NCBI RefSeq assembly: GCF_947502065.1
Contig: NZ_CANMYE010000012.1
Coordinates: forward strand, 22,909-86,908
Direction: 5' to 3'
From: an uncultured Pseudoteredinibacter sp.
Lineage (GTDB): Bacteria; Pseudomonadota; Gammaproteobacteria; Pseudomonadales; Cellvibrionaceae
DNA length: 64,000 nt
The translations under genes and the position numbers were made by a program. The notes beneath the pieces were generated by a model. The model did no database searches, had not been told where the DNA came from, and worked only from the letters and a program-made list of their open reading frames with translations. This document shows positions 17,398-26,668 of the stretch, one piece after another. Numbering within the stretch: the first letter of the stretch is position 1; every line of letters starts with the position of its first letter.

Positions 17398-18234
17398 TTG
17401 AATAATCTGCATGCCCCGCCAAGCTTTGGCCGGGCTTCTCTACTTCATGCCAGTTATGATTTAAAAAGAAACTTTAGCAGTTTTAAATGGCTTTTGTTTG
17501 GTGGCAGCTTCCTTATCGCCTGGGGCCTCGTACTGCGCTACGTTATTCTGGCAAGCACACGCCTGATAGAAAGCGGTGAAGAAAGCGGTATCAGCCTCTT
17601 GATTCTAGATAAACTTCAATTGCTGCAACGCTTTGATTGGCCAAGTTATGAATTAGCAATTTGCTGGTATCTGCTTGAGCTGTGTTTACCATTATTGGTA
17701 ATGCTGCTTAGCGCTGACTTATTAATCCAAGACCGCCAAACTAGACGCTTACGCTTTTGGCAAGCCCGCAGCCATCGATTAAGTGTTGTGCTTGGCCGCT
17801 GCTTGACCAAAGCTGCGATACTCGCCGGTATTCTCGCTATCGCCATTTTTAGCACCCTGGCACTTAGCTTAAGCCGTCAAAGCGGCGGCTTTGAAGCTAG
17901 CCTCGGCGGCGCAATCGTGATGTGGCTATTATTATTTTTTCTGGGACTGCCCTATATTGCGTTAATGAGCTTGAGCAGTATTTTTGCATCTAGCCCTATT
18001 CGTTCATTACTGCTCGCATTTATTGGGTTGGTTATTGTAGGCTGGTTATTCTCTTCACTCGCAAACAGCTTTGCACCATTTGCCCTTGTAGATAATTTAT
18101 TACCTGGCTCTCACAGTCAATTATTAGAACAGTGCTCCGCCAGCGAGTGCCTACCGGCAATTGGCCTGCCGATCCTGCAAAGCAGCTGGGTATTAGTTTT
18201 GGCTCTTTGGTTATGGAAGAGGCAAGACATATGA
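17398..18234 (+). CDS. ABC-2 type transporter permease
   Basis: A 278-aa integral membrane protein with about six hydrophobic helices (for example WLLFGGSFLIAWGLVLRYVI, LLVMLLSADLLI, AIVMWLLLFFLGLPYIALM, LLLAFIGLVIVGWLFSSLA). The start is TTG at 17398, supported by AAGGAT six bases upstream. It overlaps the ATPase gene by 4 bp (ATGA), so the two form one transporter. Substrate unknown; the pair resembles NosFY-like or small-molecule exporters. Confidence 0.8.
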   Translation: MNNLHAPPSFGRASLLHASYDLKRNFSSFKWLLFGGSFLIAWGLVLRYVILASTRLIESGEESGISLLILDKLQLLQRFDWPSYELAICWYLLELCLPLLVMLLSADLLIQDRQTRRLRFWQARSHRLSVVLGRCLTKAAILAGILAIAIFSTLALSLSRQSGGFEASLGGAIVMWLLLFFLGLPYIALMSLSSIFASSPIRSLLLAFIGLVIVGWLFSSLANSFAPFALVDNLLPGSHSQLLEQCSASECLPAIGLPILQSSWVLVLALWLWKRQDI

Positions 18235-19142
18235 GCTTATTGGAATGTCAAAATCTAAGCAAAAGCTTCGGTACTGTTGAGGCTTTAAAATCGACGAATT
18301 TGCACTTGGATAAAGGCAGCCCAATTGCCTTAATCGGGCCCAATGGCGCGGGTAAAACCACTTTTTTTAGCCTGCTTTGTAACTACATACAAGCTAGCAG
18401 TGGTGACATTAAATTACTCGGAGAGCCCATCGACAGCCCTAAGATTCAAGGCCGAATCGGCAGCCTGCCACAAGATGCCCAATTAGATAGAGAGCTAAGC
18501 ATTGTGCAACAGCTTAGCTTTCTGGCGCGCCTGCAAGGCTTTAGTAGCGCTGCTGCAACACAAGAGGCCTTAAGAGTTCTAGGCCTTGTTGATCTGGCGG
18601 AATCAGCGGATAAAAAACCTCAGCAGTTAAGCCACGGCATGAATAAGCGCGTGCTATTTGCGCAGGCATTAATTGGCGATCCAGAGTTGGTATTACTTGA
18701 CGAACCAACTGCAGGTGTTGACCCAAACAACGCACGTTTAATTCGCAATATTATCGAGCAGCAGTCGCACAAGCAGACATTTATTATCAGCTCGCATAAT
18801 ATCGCCGAGCTAGAAAAACTCTGCCAACGCGTGCTGTATATTGAACAAGGGGTTTTACAAGAGCACCAAAACCATCAAAGCGATACTGGCAGTAGCGCAG
18901 TTATTGACATCGAGCTCTGCCAAGAACAAGCCGAGCAACTACATCAACAACTTAGCCGTCTTCCTTCTTTTCAGCGCGCAGACAGCCGCAATCCAAGGCA
19001 TCTTTTGATTCGCTACGACGCTAAGGAAAAGGGTTTCGATCGCCAGCTGCTGGATTTGTTAGCCCACTCAGGCATTGAATACCAACAGCTTAAAAAGGGG
19101 CTTAGCCTGGAGGATCAATTATTTTCTGAAAGCAACTCTTGA
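18231..19142 (+). CDS. ABC transporter ATP-binding protein
   Basis: A 303-aa ATPase from the ATG at 18231, which overlaps the permease stop; the frame is open upstream to 18132 but that part has no ABC homology. Walker A GPNGAGKTT at 36-44, signature LSHGM at 133-137, Walker B LVLLDEPT at 153-160, switch H189. The last about 90 residues form an accessory domain. It powers the adjacent permease. Confidence 0.92.
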   Translation: MSLLECQNLSKSFGTVEALKSTNLHLDKGSPIALIGPNGAGKTTFFSLLCNYIQASSGDIKLLGEPIDSPKIQGRIGSLPQDAQLDRELSIVQQLSFLARLQGFSSAAATQEALRVLGLVDLAESADKKPQQLSHGMNKRVLFAQALIGDPELVLLDEPTAGVDPNNARLIRNIIEQQSHKQTFIISSHNIAELEKLCQRVLYIEQGVLQEHQNHQSDTGSSAVIDIELCQEQAEQLHQQLSRLPSFQRADSRNPRHLLIRYDAKEKGFDRQLLDLLAHSGIEYQQLKKGLSLEDQLFSESNS

Positions 19143-19177
19143 TTAAACTAGCTCGGCAGGCATAGACCCAGACATAA

Positions 19178-19233
19178 AAAAAACAGCTTAAGGCGTTCTG
19201 GCTAAACTCCATGAACACATTAAGCTGTTTTTT
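19178..19233. terminator. Bidirectional terminator between ABC ATPase and MarR-like gene
   Basis: Arms AAAAAACAGCTTAA (19178-19191) and TTAAGCTGTTTTTT (19220-19233) are exact complements with a 28-nt loop and U-rich ends on both strands. Confidence 0.75.
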
Positions 19234-19250
19234 ATTTTCCAAATTACGTC

Positions 19251-19802
19251 TTAGCTACCTTTGTGAGACGCCGCCACACATGCAGCTTGATCGTACATAC
19301 CCACCATTAAATTAAGGGCTTGAGTTGCGCCATTTAACTTGCCTTCAAACTCAGCGATTGAGCCTGTCAAGCTAAGCAATAACTCTTGGCGATACTTAGC
19401 ATAGCGATCAGTAACCTGCATCCCCACTTCCGTCACCTGATAGGTAACACCTTTTTTACTGTCACCTTTGGCTTTTTCAATCAAACCTGCTTTGCTCATT
19501 TTGCGCAAACTGTACTGCAGGTTCGACAGATCATCACGGTTTAACAAGCGAGCTAAATCAGAAATACTTTTTGGACGATCGTGCATACGAATCATATGTA
19601 GCAGAGCGTTATCCGTACCACTAAAGTTTCCTTCTATACAACAGGCTAAACAGTCCGACTGCCAGCGCTCGAAGGCTTCGGATATCCGAAACAAGGCGAA
19701 CTCCAACTCAGTTAGAGCGACTTCATGGGTATCCGTTGCCAAGTGCCATTTTTTATCTAGAATTTCGTTGTTATCTTGGCTAGTTACATTGTTATTGTTC
19801 AT
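19251..19802 (-). CDS. MarR-like winged-helix regulator
   Basis: A 183-aa protein from the ATG at 19802, preceded by AAGGA at 5-nt spacing (the frame is open to 19850). Residues about 60-130 form a winged helix (ALLHMIRMHDRPKSISDLARLLNRDDLSNLQYSLRKMSKAGLIEKAKGDSKKGVTYQVTE). Long helices flank it, and a DCLACC cysteine cluster lies just before it. It follows the flavin monooxygenase gene on the same strand, with two hairpins between, and is a natural candidate to bind the dyad upstream of that gene. Cysteines could sense redox or metal (inference). Confidence 0.75.
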   Translation of the reverse strand: MNNNNVTSQDNNEILDKKWHLATDTHEVALTELEFALFRISEAFERWQSDCLACCIEGNFSGTDNALLHMIRMHDRPKSISDLARLLNRDDLSNLQYSLRKMSKAGLIEKAKGDSKKGVTYQVTEVGMQVTDRYAKYRQELLLSLTGSIAEFEGKLNGATQALNLMVGMYDQAACVAASHKGS

Positions 19803-19841
19803 TGGCTTCCTTGGTGTTAAAACTTCACCCCTAGAATAACC

Positions 19842-19878
19842 AAAAAGCACAACAGAGGCACCCGCTGTTGTGCTTTTT
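19842..19878 (-). terminator. Hairpin between the flavin monooxygenase and MarR-like genes
   Basis: Arms AAAAAGCACAACAG (19842-19855) and CTGTTGTGCTTTTT (19865-19878), 9-nt loop. On the minus strand it ends in five U, just before the MarR-like gene, so it may terminate or attenuate the upstream transcript. Confidence 0.7.
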
Positions 19879-19886
19879 TGTTCACC

Positions 19887-19913
19887 AATTAGCCTTTTAT
19901 AAAAAGGCTAATT
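19887..19913. repeat. Second hairpin in the same interval
   Basis: Arms AATTAGCCTTTT (19887-19898) and AAAAGGCTAATT (19902-19913) around ATA. It is 8 bp from the previous hairpin and 24 bp from the monooxygenase stop. It could be the primary monooxygenase terminator or an operator. Confidence 0.55.
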
Positions 19914-19937
19914 AACTAAGCTAAGACAAAAGACGCT

Positions 19938-21050
19938 TTAGCTGTCAGTAGTGACCGGCATACGGATACCCTTGCGCTCCAAACGCGGAACAACTTCTTG
20001 AATGAAATACGGCATCTCTTTAACGTAATCCACAAAGCCCAAAACACTGCCGCCGAATCCAGCATTGTGAAGCGATTCTAAGCCATCGGCTACGGTATCT
20101 GGATCACCTACTAGCGGGAAGCCGCCGTGGCCCGTAGCCATTGCTTGTTTCATTTGTAAAATTTGATCTTTCGGGAAAGATTCAGCATTCTCAAACATGA
20201 TGCGGGTGATATTATCTACCGCAGCCCAATCGGCATTTTCTTCAGCGTAGTAGCGATGATACTCTTCAGCCTCTTTTTGTGTAGGGCGACAAACAGAGAA
20301 CGACAAGGTTAGCACTCCCACGTCACGACCAACGTTCTTTCCAGCTGCTTTGATATCTTTAATATCCTGTGTGGTTTTTTCAAGATCCATCGCTGGGGTA
20401 AATAGAAAATCAGCATTATTGACAGCAAAATCACGCCCTTGGGCGGAGCCCGCCGCATTAAAAATAGGCACATTGTTTTGTACCGGGTGCGGCAACGAGT
20501 AAGTCTGCTTTAGCTTGTGCCAAGCACCGTCATAATCAAATGCATCATTTTCTTTCCATAGACGCTTCACAATATCAAACCACTCTTGGCCATAGGCGTA
20601 GCGCGTCTCATGGTCATCTGGCAGCTCTTGACCTAAAGCCTCATACTCAGGACGATTCCAGCCGCACACCACATTCAGGCCCGCACGACCGCCACCGATA
20701 TGATCCATAGTGGCAATCTGCTTAGCCAATACCACCGGATGATTGCAGGAAGTGTGAATCGTAGAAAATACGTGAATGTTTTTGGTGTGAGCTAACAAAG
20801 CAGTTGCCCAGGTGATGGTTTCCAAAACATTGCCATGGAAGTTGGTGTCGCCACCGTAGCCAATCCAGCGAGCGATAGGCAGCAAGAAATCAAAACCCGC
20901 TTCATCGGCCATCTTAGCCATCTGCAGATTGTTCTCCCAACTGTTATCCCAACGCTCGGGCACCTTGGTGACCGCCAAACCGCCTGAACAGTTTGCAGAG
21001 AAGGTGCCTAGCTTAAAGTGGTCGCGATGAAAGTAGTGGTTTGTGCTCAT
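19938..21050 (-). CDS. LLM-class flavin-dependent monooxygenase (SfnG/RutA-like subgroup)
   Basis: A 370-aa luciferase-like (TIM-barrel) enzyme. It opens with LGTFSANCSGGLAVTK and has ATMDHIGGGRAGLNVVCGWNRPEYEALG and FNAAGSAQGRDFAVNNADFLF, the segments that define the subgroup containing dimethylsulfone monooxygenase SfnG and pyrimidine oxygenase RutA. It needs reduced flavin from a separate reductase, which is not nearby. Substrate unknown; sulfone, sulfonate or heterocycle oxidation is possible. A GAGGTG ribosome site precedes the ATG. An AT-rich operator-like dyad lies 28-59 bp upstream. Confidence 0.85.
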   Translation of the reverse strand: MSTNHYFHRDHFKLGTFSANCSGGLAVTKVPERWDNSWENNLQMAKMADEAGFDFLLPIARWIGYGGDTNFHGNVLETITWATALLAHTKNIHVFSTIHTSCNHPVVLAKQIATMDHIGGGRAGLNVVCGWNRPEYEALGQELPDDHETRYAYGQEWFDIVKRLWKENDAFDYDGAWHKLKQTYSLPHPVQNNVPIFNAAGSAQGRDFAVNNADFLFTPAMDLEKTTQDIKDIKAAGKNVGRDVGVLTLSFSVCRPTQKEAEEYHRYYAEENADWAAVDNITRIMFENAESFPKDQILQMKQAMATGHGGFPLVGDPDTVADGLESLHNAGFGGSVLGFVDYVKEMPYFIQEVVPRLERKGIRMPVTTDS

Positions 21051-21077
21051 GATTCACCTCATTATTTTTATCTGGCG

Positions 21078-21109
21078 TTAATTTAAGTTTAATTTAACCT
21101 TTAAATTAA
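21078..21109. promoter_or_regulatory. Triple TTAATTTAA half-site: operator candidate for the monooxygenase gene
   Basis: TTAATTTAA occurs at 21078-21086 and 21089-21097, 11 bp apart (about one helical turn), and its inverse TTAAATTAA at 21101-21109. The last two form a 9-bp inverted repeat with a 3-bp spacer, typical in form of MarR-type operators. It sits just upstream of the monooxygenase start. Confidence 0.5.
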
Positions 21110-21241
21110 TACCTTACAAGTAAATCAATGTATTTTTTGTAGATTTAAGAATCAGTTTTAGCTGGGGCACACACTGTGTAGGGCTTATCAATAGTAAGTA
21201 CCAACAAACCAACTGAACACTCCTTATTTACTGGGATTAGA

Positions 21242-21257
21242 GGTCATCCGGACGACC
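21242..21257 (+). promoter_or_regulatory. GGTC-TCCGGA-GACC dyad in the DUF819 gene leader
   Basis: A near-perfect 16-bp dyad (one mismatched pair) about 120 bp before the DUF819 start. A short hairpin (CTCCTGTAAAAGGAG) follows. The 21110-21379 interval otherwise shows no gene. Likely a regulator site; the regulator is unknown. It does not match a riboswitch class I know. Confidence 0.35.
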
Positions 21258-21379
21258 AATACTCCTGTAAAAGGAGGCAAAGGCGTAGTCTTTCGTTTAG
21301 TAATACAGAGCTTTTGAAGCCGCTAAGCGGGTTCAAACTACTACAACAAAAAGGCTCCATCGAGAGCTGAGGAATAACT

Positions 21380-22630
21380 ATGAATTCAACCGGCCCACTG
21401 ATTACCAATGATGCCGTTAGCTTCGGCCTGCTAGCGTTGATCCTTGCCTTAATCATGCATACTGCCAACAATGCCGGCCCGAGATGGAAGCGTTTTTATA
21501 GCATCGTTCCAATGCTGTTGATTTGCTATCTGATTCCCTCGCTGCTGAACACGTTCGGCATTATTTCCTCTAAGGGCTCTGGTCTTTGGACCATCGCAAA
21601 AAACTATTTCCTGCCTGCTGCCCTAGTCTTGATGACCCTAAGTATCGACTTAAAGGCCATTATGCGACTTGGCGATAAAGCCATTATTATGTTTCTAGTG
21701 GGCACCGTGGGCATCGTAATCGGTGGCCCGCTGGCTATATTAATAATGTCTGCCTTTAGCCCGGAAACAGTTGGGGGCGTCGGCCCGGAGGCGGTTTGGA
21801 GAGGCCTTGCAACACTTGCCGGTAGCTGGATTGGCGGCGGTGCTAACCAAGCCGCGATGCTAGAGCTATACCAATATAACCCAGCCAATTATTCGGCCAT
21901 GGTTACTGTCGATATTATCGTTGCCAATATTTGGATGGCCTTTCTACTTTGGGGGGCGGGTAACAACGCTAAAGTTGATCGCTGGCTTGGAGCGGATACC
22001 ACTGCTATTGATGACGTGAAGCGTCGCTTAGAAGAGTATCACGGCCGCGAAAAGCTGGAGCTAGACCTACCTAGGCTAACTGCCATCTTCGCCATTGCTT
22101 TTGGAACCGTCGGCCTCTGTCATCTACTTGGTGATGTACTAGCGCCTTTCTTTAAAGCCATTCCTGCGACCTCCGATAGCATTCTAGCCAATCACTTTTT
22201 CTGGATTGTCATCGTCTCAACCACCATGGGGCTAGGGCTCAGCTTTACACGCTTTAATAAACTCGAAGGCGCGGGTGCTTCTAAGTTTGGCAGCTTGTTT
22301 ATTTATCTGTTGGTGGTGATCATCGGCACTAAAATGGATGTTATGAAAATTGTCGAACAACCAGGATTGATACTTGTAGGTATCATTTGGATGAGCATTC
22401 ACTCTGGACTTCTAATCATCGTTGCTAAGATGATACGCGCTCCTTTCTTTTTCTTAGCCGTTGGTAGTAAAGCGAACGTTGGGGGTGCCGCTTCAGCACC
22501 CATTATTGCAGCCGCCTTTCACCCCTCACTAGCGCCAGTAGGTGTTTTACTTGCCGTACTGGGTTATGCGCTTGGAACTTACGGCGCTATGCTTTGCGCC
22601 TGGCTAATGTCGCTAGCGGCGCCGGTTTAG
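21380..22630 (+). CDS. DUF819 family membrane protein (YjcL-like)
   Basis: A 416-aa polytopic protein with about ten to eleven helices and family segments ATLAGSWIGGGANQAAMLE, GLGLSFTRFNKLEGAGASKFG and VGSKANVGGAASAPIIAAAFHPSLAPVGVLLAVLGYALGTYGA. DUF819 proteins are predicted transporters of unknown substrate. A GAGG ribosome site is present. It is divergent from the monooxygenase gene, which suggests but does not prove a shared regulon. Confidence 0.88.
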   Translation: MNSTGPLITNDAVSFGLLALILALIMHTANNAGPRWKRFYSIVPMLLICYLIPSLLNTFGIISSKGSGLWTIAKNYFLPAALVLMTLSIDLKAIMRLGDKAIIMFLVGTVGIVIGGPLAILIMSAFSPETVGGVGPEAVWRGLATLAGSWIGGGANQAAMLELYQYNPANYSAMVTVDIIVANIWMAFLLWGAGNNAKVDRWLGADTTAIDDVKRRLEEYHGREKLELDLPRLTAIFAIAFGTVGLCHLLGDVLAPFFKAIPATSDSILANHFFWIVIVSTTMGLGLSFTRFNKLEGAGASKFGSLFIYLLVVIIGTKMDVMKIVEQPGLILVGIIWMSIHSGLLIIVAKMIRAPFFFLAVGSKANVGGAASAPIIAAAFHPSLAPVGVLLAVLGYALGTYGAMLCAWLMSLAAPV

Positions 22631-22655
22631 CTTTTAAAGTTAAAACGAGTAGATC

Positions 22656-22681
22656 AATCGCCCTCTTTAAAGAGGGCGATT
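22656..22681. terminator. Bidirectional terminator between DUF819 and chemoreceptor genes
   Basis: Perfect palindrome AATCGCCCTCTTT / AAAGAGGGCGATT between two convergent genes. The U-tract is weak on both strands. Confidence 0.65.
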
Positions 22682-22685
22682 TGCT

Positions 22686-24305
22686 TTAGGAGTGGCGGTA
22701 GGTGCTTAGCTGCTCTGATAAACCTAAGGAAATCTCTGAAACCACTTCACTGGCCTTTGATGAACCCTCAGCTAAACCAGCGGTTTGCAGACTAAGATCA
22801 GACAGCTTTGCAGCCTGAGCACTCAACGATTTAGATAAATCAATCTGCTGTTTAGAGCTGCTTGAAATACCCCCGCTTTGCGCTGCAATCAAAGTAATTG
22901 CCTGAAGAATTTGCTCAATAATTTCGCCGGTAGCTTCAGCTTGTTCAACACTTTTGCTGGCTGCCTGCACACTGTCACCTAAGGAATTCGAAACTTCATG
23001 GCTGCTGGCTTGTATGGCCTCCACCATGGCTTGAATTTCATTTGTCGAACTGGCCGTCCGTTGCGCTAGCTGCCTAACCTCATCAGCCACCACAGCAAAG
23101 CCTCGACCTTGATCTCCTGCTCGAGCCGCCTCAATGGCAGCATTTAACGCTAACAAATTTGTCTGCTCTGCAATTTCACTGATAACTGAGAGCACACCAC
23201 CAATGGCTTCGCTACTACTGGATAGTTTTGCCATATCATTGGAGGAACGCTGTACGATACTTGCGAGCTGGTTTATGGCATCGATCGTCTTAGCTAAGCG
23301 CTCCGACCCAATCGCCGCTGCATCTGTTGCAGCCTTAGTTTCTTCGTTGCTAGCTTGAGCTGTATTTAGAACATCTTGCCCTGCCTTGAAAACACTATCG
23401 ACAGACTGCTGGACGCCAAGAAGCTCTTGGTTCTGAAGCTCCACTTGAACATCAACTTTCTTTGCACCATTAACTAAATCACCGGCAGAATCCTGCAACT
23501 GCTTCGTTATAGGGCGCAGCGAAGCTAACAACTGATCCAAGACACCAATCATTTGATTCACGTCTTGCCCCAATTCGCCAACTTCACATTTTGAAGTCAC
23601 TGCAACACGGCCCGAAAAATCCATACTCTGAATGATCCCCGCCACGGACGCGCGAATACTTTCCAGTGGCCGTAATATACTACGGCTAAGCCATAGGCTT
23701 AGCGCCAATTGAAAAATAGTAAGTACAGATAATAAAATTAAAATTTGATTGGTAGTATCCGCGAGCCGTTGATCAGCGGCAATTTGCTCGGCCTTAGCCA
23801 GTTGCGTTTGCTGCTCTATTAGCTGATCGAGAGATTCAAACAACGGCTGCAATCCAGGATACATTTTCATGTCTACAAACTGGCCGAGCTCGTATGTAGA
23901 TTTAGACTGTATTTTTGATTCAAGCTCCTTGATGGTCGATAACGATTGCTCAACCGCCGGAGCAATCTCAGAAAGAAGCTTTTCTTCTTCAGAGGTCAGA
24001 GAACGCTCGCTGAATTTATCCCAAAGTTCTCTAATATGCTGATCGGCTTTCAGTATTGTTTTCTCACCCTCACCCCAAAAAATCATCTGCGCACGAAGCT
24101 GGTGAGCGGTGTCACTAATCTCATGACTATAAACTCGCGAAAGCTCCTCTAGAATCCAAACGGGCTCTAGACGCTGCTGGCTGAGACTTTTTGCAAATGA
24201 GACTTCAGAGCGTATCTTAGTCCAAGCCATAAACGATACAAAGATACATACACCAATAGACATTGTGACTAGAATTCCAAGCCTATGGCTAATACGCAAA
24301 GTCAT
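22686..24305 (-). CDS. Methyl-accepting chemotaxis protein
   Basis: A 539-aa chemoreceptor from the ATG at 24305, preceded by a strong AAGGAGG (the frame is open to 24338). TM1 about 8-27, periplasmic helical-bundle sensor about 30-185, TM2 about 187-208, HAMP, then a cytoplasmic signalling domain with the conserved hairpin tip EQTNLLALNAAIEAARAGD and GRGFAVVADEVRQLA. No CheR/CheB pentapeptide is present at the C-terminus (ends STYRHS). Ligand unknown. Confidence 0.95.
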   Translation of the reverse strand: MTLRISHRLGILVTMSIGVCIFVSFMAWTKIRSEVSFAKSLSQQRLEPVWILEELSRVYSHEISDTAHQLRAQMIFWGEGEKTILKADQHIRELWDKFSERSLTSEEEKLLSEIAPAVEQSLSTIKELESKIQSKSTYELGQFVDMKMYPGLQPLFESLDQLIEQQTQLAKAEQIAADQRLADTTNQILILLSVLTIFQLALSLWLSRSILRPLESIRASVAGIIQSMDFSGRVAVTSKCEVGELGQDVNQMIGVLDQLLASLRPITKQLQDSAGDLVNGAKKVDVQVELQNQELLGVQQSVDSVFKAGQDVLNTAQASNEETKAATDAAAIGSERLAKTIDAINQLASIVQRSSNDMAKLSSSSEAIGGVLSVISEIAEQTNLLALNAAIEAARAGDQGRGFAVVADEVRQLAQRTASSTNEIQAMVEAIQASSHEVSNSLGDSVQAASKSVEQAEATGEIIEQILQAITLIAAQSGGISSSSKQQIDLSKSLSAQAAKLSDLSLQTAGLAEGSSKASEVVSEISLGLSEQLSTYRHS

Positions 24306-24477
24306 GTTTGCCTCCTTGGCAATAGCTGCGGTACCCATTCAAGTGTCGGCGATAGTCTCAATTAGTAAACAGTGTCATAAAAATTTAATCTAACTGACCA
24401 AATTTGATTATTTAACCATTGATTATGCAATTTAATTTAAAAGGCAAAACTCCAAATTCATAAAATTTAGGCGTAAA

Positions 24478-24510
24478 AAAACCGGCATTCTCAATGAGAT
24501 ATGCCGGTTT
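24478..24510 (-). terminator. Terminator of the alpha ribosomal operon
   Basis: Stem AACCGGCAT / ATGCCGGTT with a second inner stem TCTCA / TGAGA, followed on the minus strand by a seven-U run. It lies 16 bp past the rplQ stop. Confidence 0.9.
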
Positions 24511-24526
24511 CTTTAGAAACGTTTGC

Positions 24527-24913
24527 TTACTCTTCTTCAGCAGCCGCTTCAACTTGAGGGCGATCTACCAACTCAACGTAGGCCATTGGGGCCTTATCGC
24601 CAGTACGGAAACCACACTTCAAGATACGTAGGTAACCACCTGGACGATCCTGATAACGAGGACCTAATACAGAAAATAGTTTACCTACAGCTTCTTTGTT
24701 ACGTAGACGGTCGAAAGCTAAACGACGGTTAGCTACACTGTCTTCCTTGGCCAAAGTGATCAAAGGCTCAGCGTGACGACGCAGTTCCTTCGCTTTAGGC
24801 AAGGTTGTTTTAATCAACTCATGCTCAACCAATGAAGAAACCATGTTCTTGAACATAGCCTTACGGTGTGAGCTGTTGCGATTCAGTTGACGGCCACTAT
24901 GACGATGACGCAT
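24527..24913 (-). CDS. rplQ: 50S ribosomal protein L17
   Basis: 128 aa (E. coli 127), beginning MRHRHSGRQLNRNSSHRKAM and ending in an acidic tail EAAAEEE. Last gene of the alpha operon, 107 bp after rpoA and directly before the operon terminator. Confidence 0.98.
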   Translation of the reverse strand: MRHRHSGRQLNRNSSHRKAMFKNMVSSLVEHELIKTTLPKAKELRRHAEPLITLAKEDSVANRRLAFDRLRNKEAVGKLFSVLGPRYQDRPGGYLRILKCGFRTGDKAPMAYVELVDRPQVEAAAEEE

Positions 24914-25020
24914 GACTCTAAATCCTTCATTTGGGCCTTCAATTTACATCGAAGGCGCTATTAACGTTGGCATTGGCTGGGCCAAATGCCAACCATATTA
25001 CTTTAAGCGTTGAATTTGGC

Positions 25021-26010
25021 TTAGTCGTCAGCACGTAGGCTGGCTGGTGGCCAATTCTCCAAGCGCATACCCAAAGACAAACCGCGAGAAGCTAGGATGT
25101 CTTTAATTTCGGTAAGCGACTTCTTACCCAGGTTCGGCGTCTTCAACAACTCTACTTCGGTGCGCTGAATCAGGTCACCAATGTAGTAGATGTTCTCAGC
25201 TTTCAAGCAGTTAGCAGAGCGAACAGTTAGTTCTAAGTCGTCCACAGGACGCAATAGAACTGGATCGATCTCTTCTTCTTTCTGCTCTGGCTCAGCTTCT
25301 TTCTCGCCTTCAAGGTCGACAAATACGGCTAGCTGCTGCTGCAGAATAGTAGCTGCACGACGAATCGCTTCTTCTGGGTCAATAGTACCGTTGGTTTCTA
25401 AATCCAAAACCAGCTTATCCAGATCAGTACGCTGCTCAACACGTGCACTCTCTACAGAGTACGCCAAGCGACGAACTGGGCTGAAAGAAGCATCCAGCTG
25501 CAAACGGCCAATAGCGCGAGTTTCCTCGTCATCACTACGACGTGCATCAGCAGGCTGGTAACCACGGCCGCGAGCAACACTTAACTTCATGCTCAACTCA
25601 ACGTCGCCAGTGATATTAGCGATAACGTGGTCTGGGTTTTTGATCTCTACTTCATGATCAACTTGGATATCACCAGCAGTAACTACGCCTGGGCCTTTTT
25701 TGCTCAGGGTCAAAACCGCTTGATCTTTACCGTGCATAACCACGGCAACACCTTTTAGGTTCAACAGGATTTCGATAACGTCTTCCTGAATACCTTCAAT
25801 TGCACTGTACTCGTGCAATACACCGTCGATTTCAACTTCAGTGACAGCACAACCTGGCATTGAAGACAACAAAATACGACGTAGGGCGTTGCCAAGGGTA
25901 TGACCAAAACCACGCTCTAAAGGCTCTAATACAACCTTGGCGCGAGTTGGGCCGGTGTCGGTAACATCAATGTGACGCGGGGTCAAAAATTCGTTTACAG
26001 CACTCTGCAT
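25021..26010 (-). CDS. rpoA: RNA polymerase alpha subunit
   Basis: 329 aa, identical in length to E. coli, when the second in-frame ATG (26010) is used. The first ATG (26016) directly abuts AAGG, too close for initiation, while 26010 has normal spacing. N-terminal assembly domain (EPLERGFGHTLGNALRRILLSSMPG) and C-terminal DNA/activator-binding domain (NCLKAENIYYIGDLIQRTE, LGKKSLTEIKDIL) are complete. An acidic linker (EKEAEPEQKEEEID) joins them. Confidence 0.98.
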   Translation of the reverse strand: MQSAVNEFLTPRHIDVTDTGPTRAKVVLEPLERGFGHTLGNALRRILLSSMPGCAVTEVEIDGVLHEYSAIEGIQEDVIEILLNLKGVAVVMHGKDQAVLTLSKKGPGVVTAGDIQVDHEVEIKNPDHVIANITGDVELSMKLSVARGRGYQPADARRSDDEETRAIGRLQLDASFSPVRRLAYSVESARVEQRTDLDKLVLDLETNGTIDPEEAIRRAATILQQQLAVFVDLEGEKEAEPEQKEEEIDPVLLRPVDDLELTVRSANCLKAENIYYIGDLIQRTEVELLKTPNLGKKSLTEIKDILASRGLSLGMRLENWPPASLRADD

Positions 26011-26032
26011 AGCCATACCTTAGGTTAGTCCG

Positions 26033-26653
26033 TTACTTGGAGTAAAGTTCAACAATTAGGTTCTCGTTGATCTCTGCAGGTAAATCTGCACGATCTGGAA
26101 CGCGCTTGAAAGTGCCTTCCTTCTTGTCCGAGTTTACGTCAACCCACTCTACTTCAGAGCGCTGAGCAGCAATTGCCAATGCATTCTGAATACGTAGCTG
26201 AGTTTTAGACTTTTCACGAACAGCAACAACGTCACCTTCTTTCACTTGGTAAGAAGCAATGTTTACTACTTGACCGTTAACAGTGATTGACTTGTGAGAT
26301 ACCAACTGACGAGATTCAGCGCGAGTAGCACCGTAACCCATGCGGTATACAACATTGTCTAAACGAGATTCCAACAGCTTAAGCAGGTTTTCACCAGTAG
26401 CACCCTTACGACGGGCTGCTTCTTTGTAATAACCGCGGAACTGCTTTTCTAGTACGCCGTAAATGCGACGAACTTTTTGCTTTTCACGCAACTGAACACC
26501 GTAGTCAGATAGACGACCACGACGAGCACCGTGTACACCAGGTGCGGTTTCAGCTTTACATTTTGAATCTAATGGGCGAGCGCCAGACTTAAGGAACAAA
26601 TCAGTTCCTTCGCGGCGAGCCAATTTACAAGTTGGTCCGATATAACGTGCCAT
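26033..26653 (-). CDS. rpsD: 30S ribosomal protein S4
   Basis: 206 aa, the E. coli length. S4 RNA-binding domain at about 95-160 (LESRLDNVVYRMGYGATRAE, VSHKSITVNGQVVN). In enterobacteria S4 represses the alpha operon by binding the mRNA leader upstream of rpsM; a similar leader is seen here. Confidence 0.98.
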   Translation of the reverse strand: MARYIGPTCKLARREGTDLFLKSGARPLDSKCKAETAPGVHGARRGRLSDYGVQLREKQKVRRIYGVLEKQFRGYYKEAARRKGATGENLLKLLESRLDNVVYRMGYGATRAESRQLVSHKSITVNGQVVNIASYQVKEGDVVAVREKSKTQLRIQNALAIAAQRSEVEWVDVNSDKKEGTFKRVPDRADLPAEINENLIVELYSK

Positions 26654-26668
26654 CTTCTTTAAGCCCCC

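Noticed and set aside
21110..21379. Riboswitch upstream of the DUF819 gene
   Set aside because: Hairpins are present but no known aptamer consensus could be matched.
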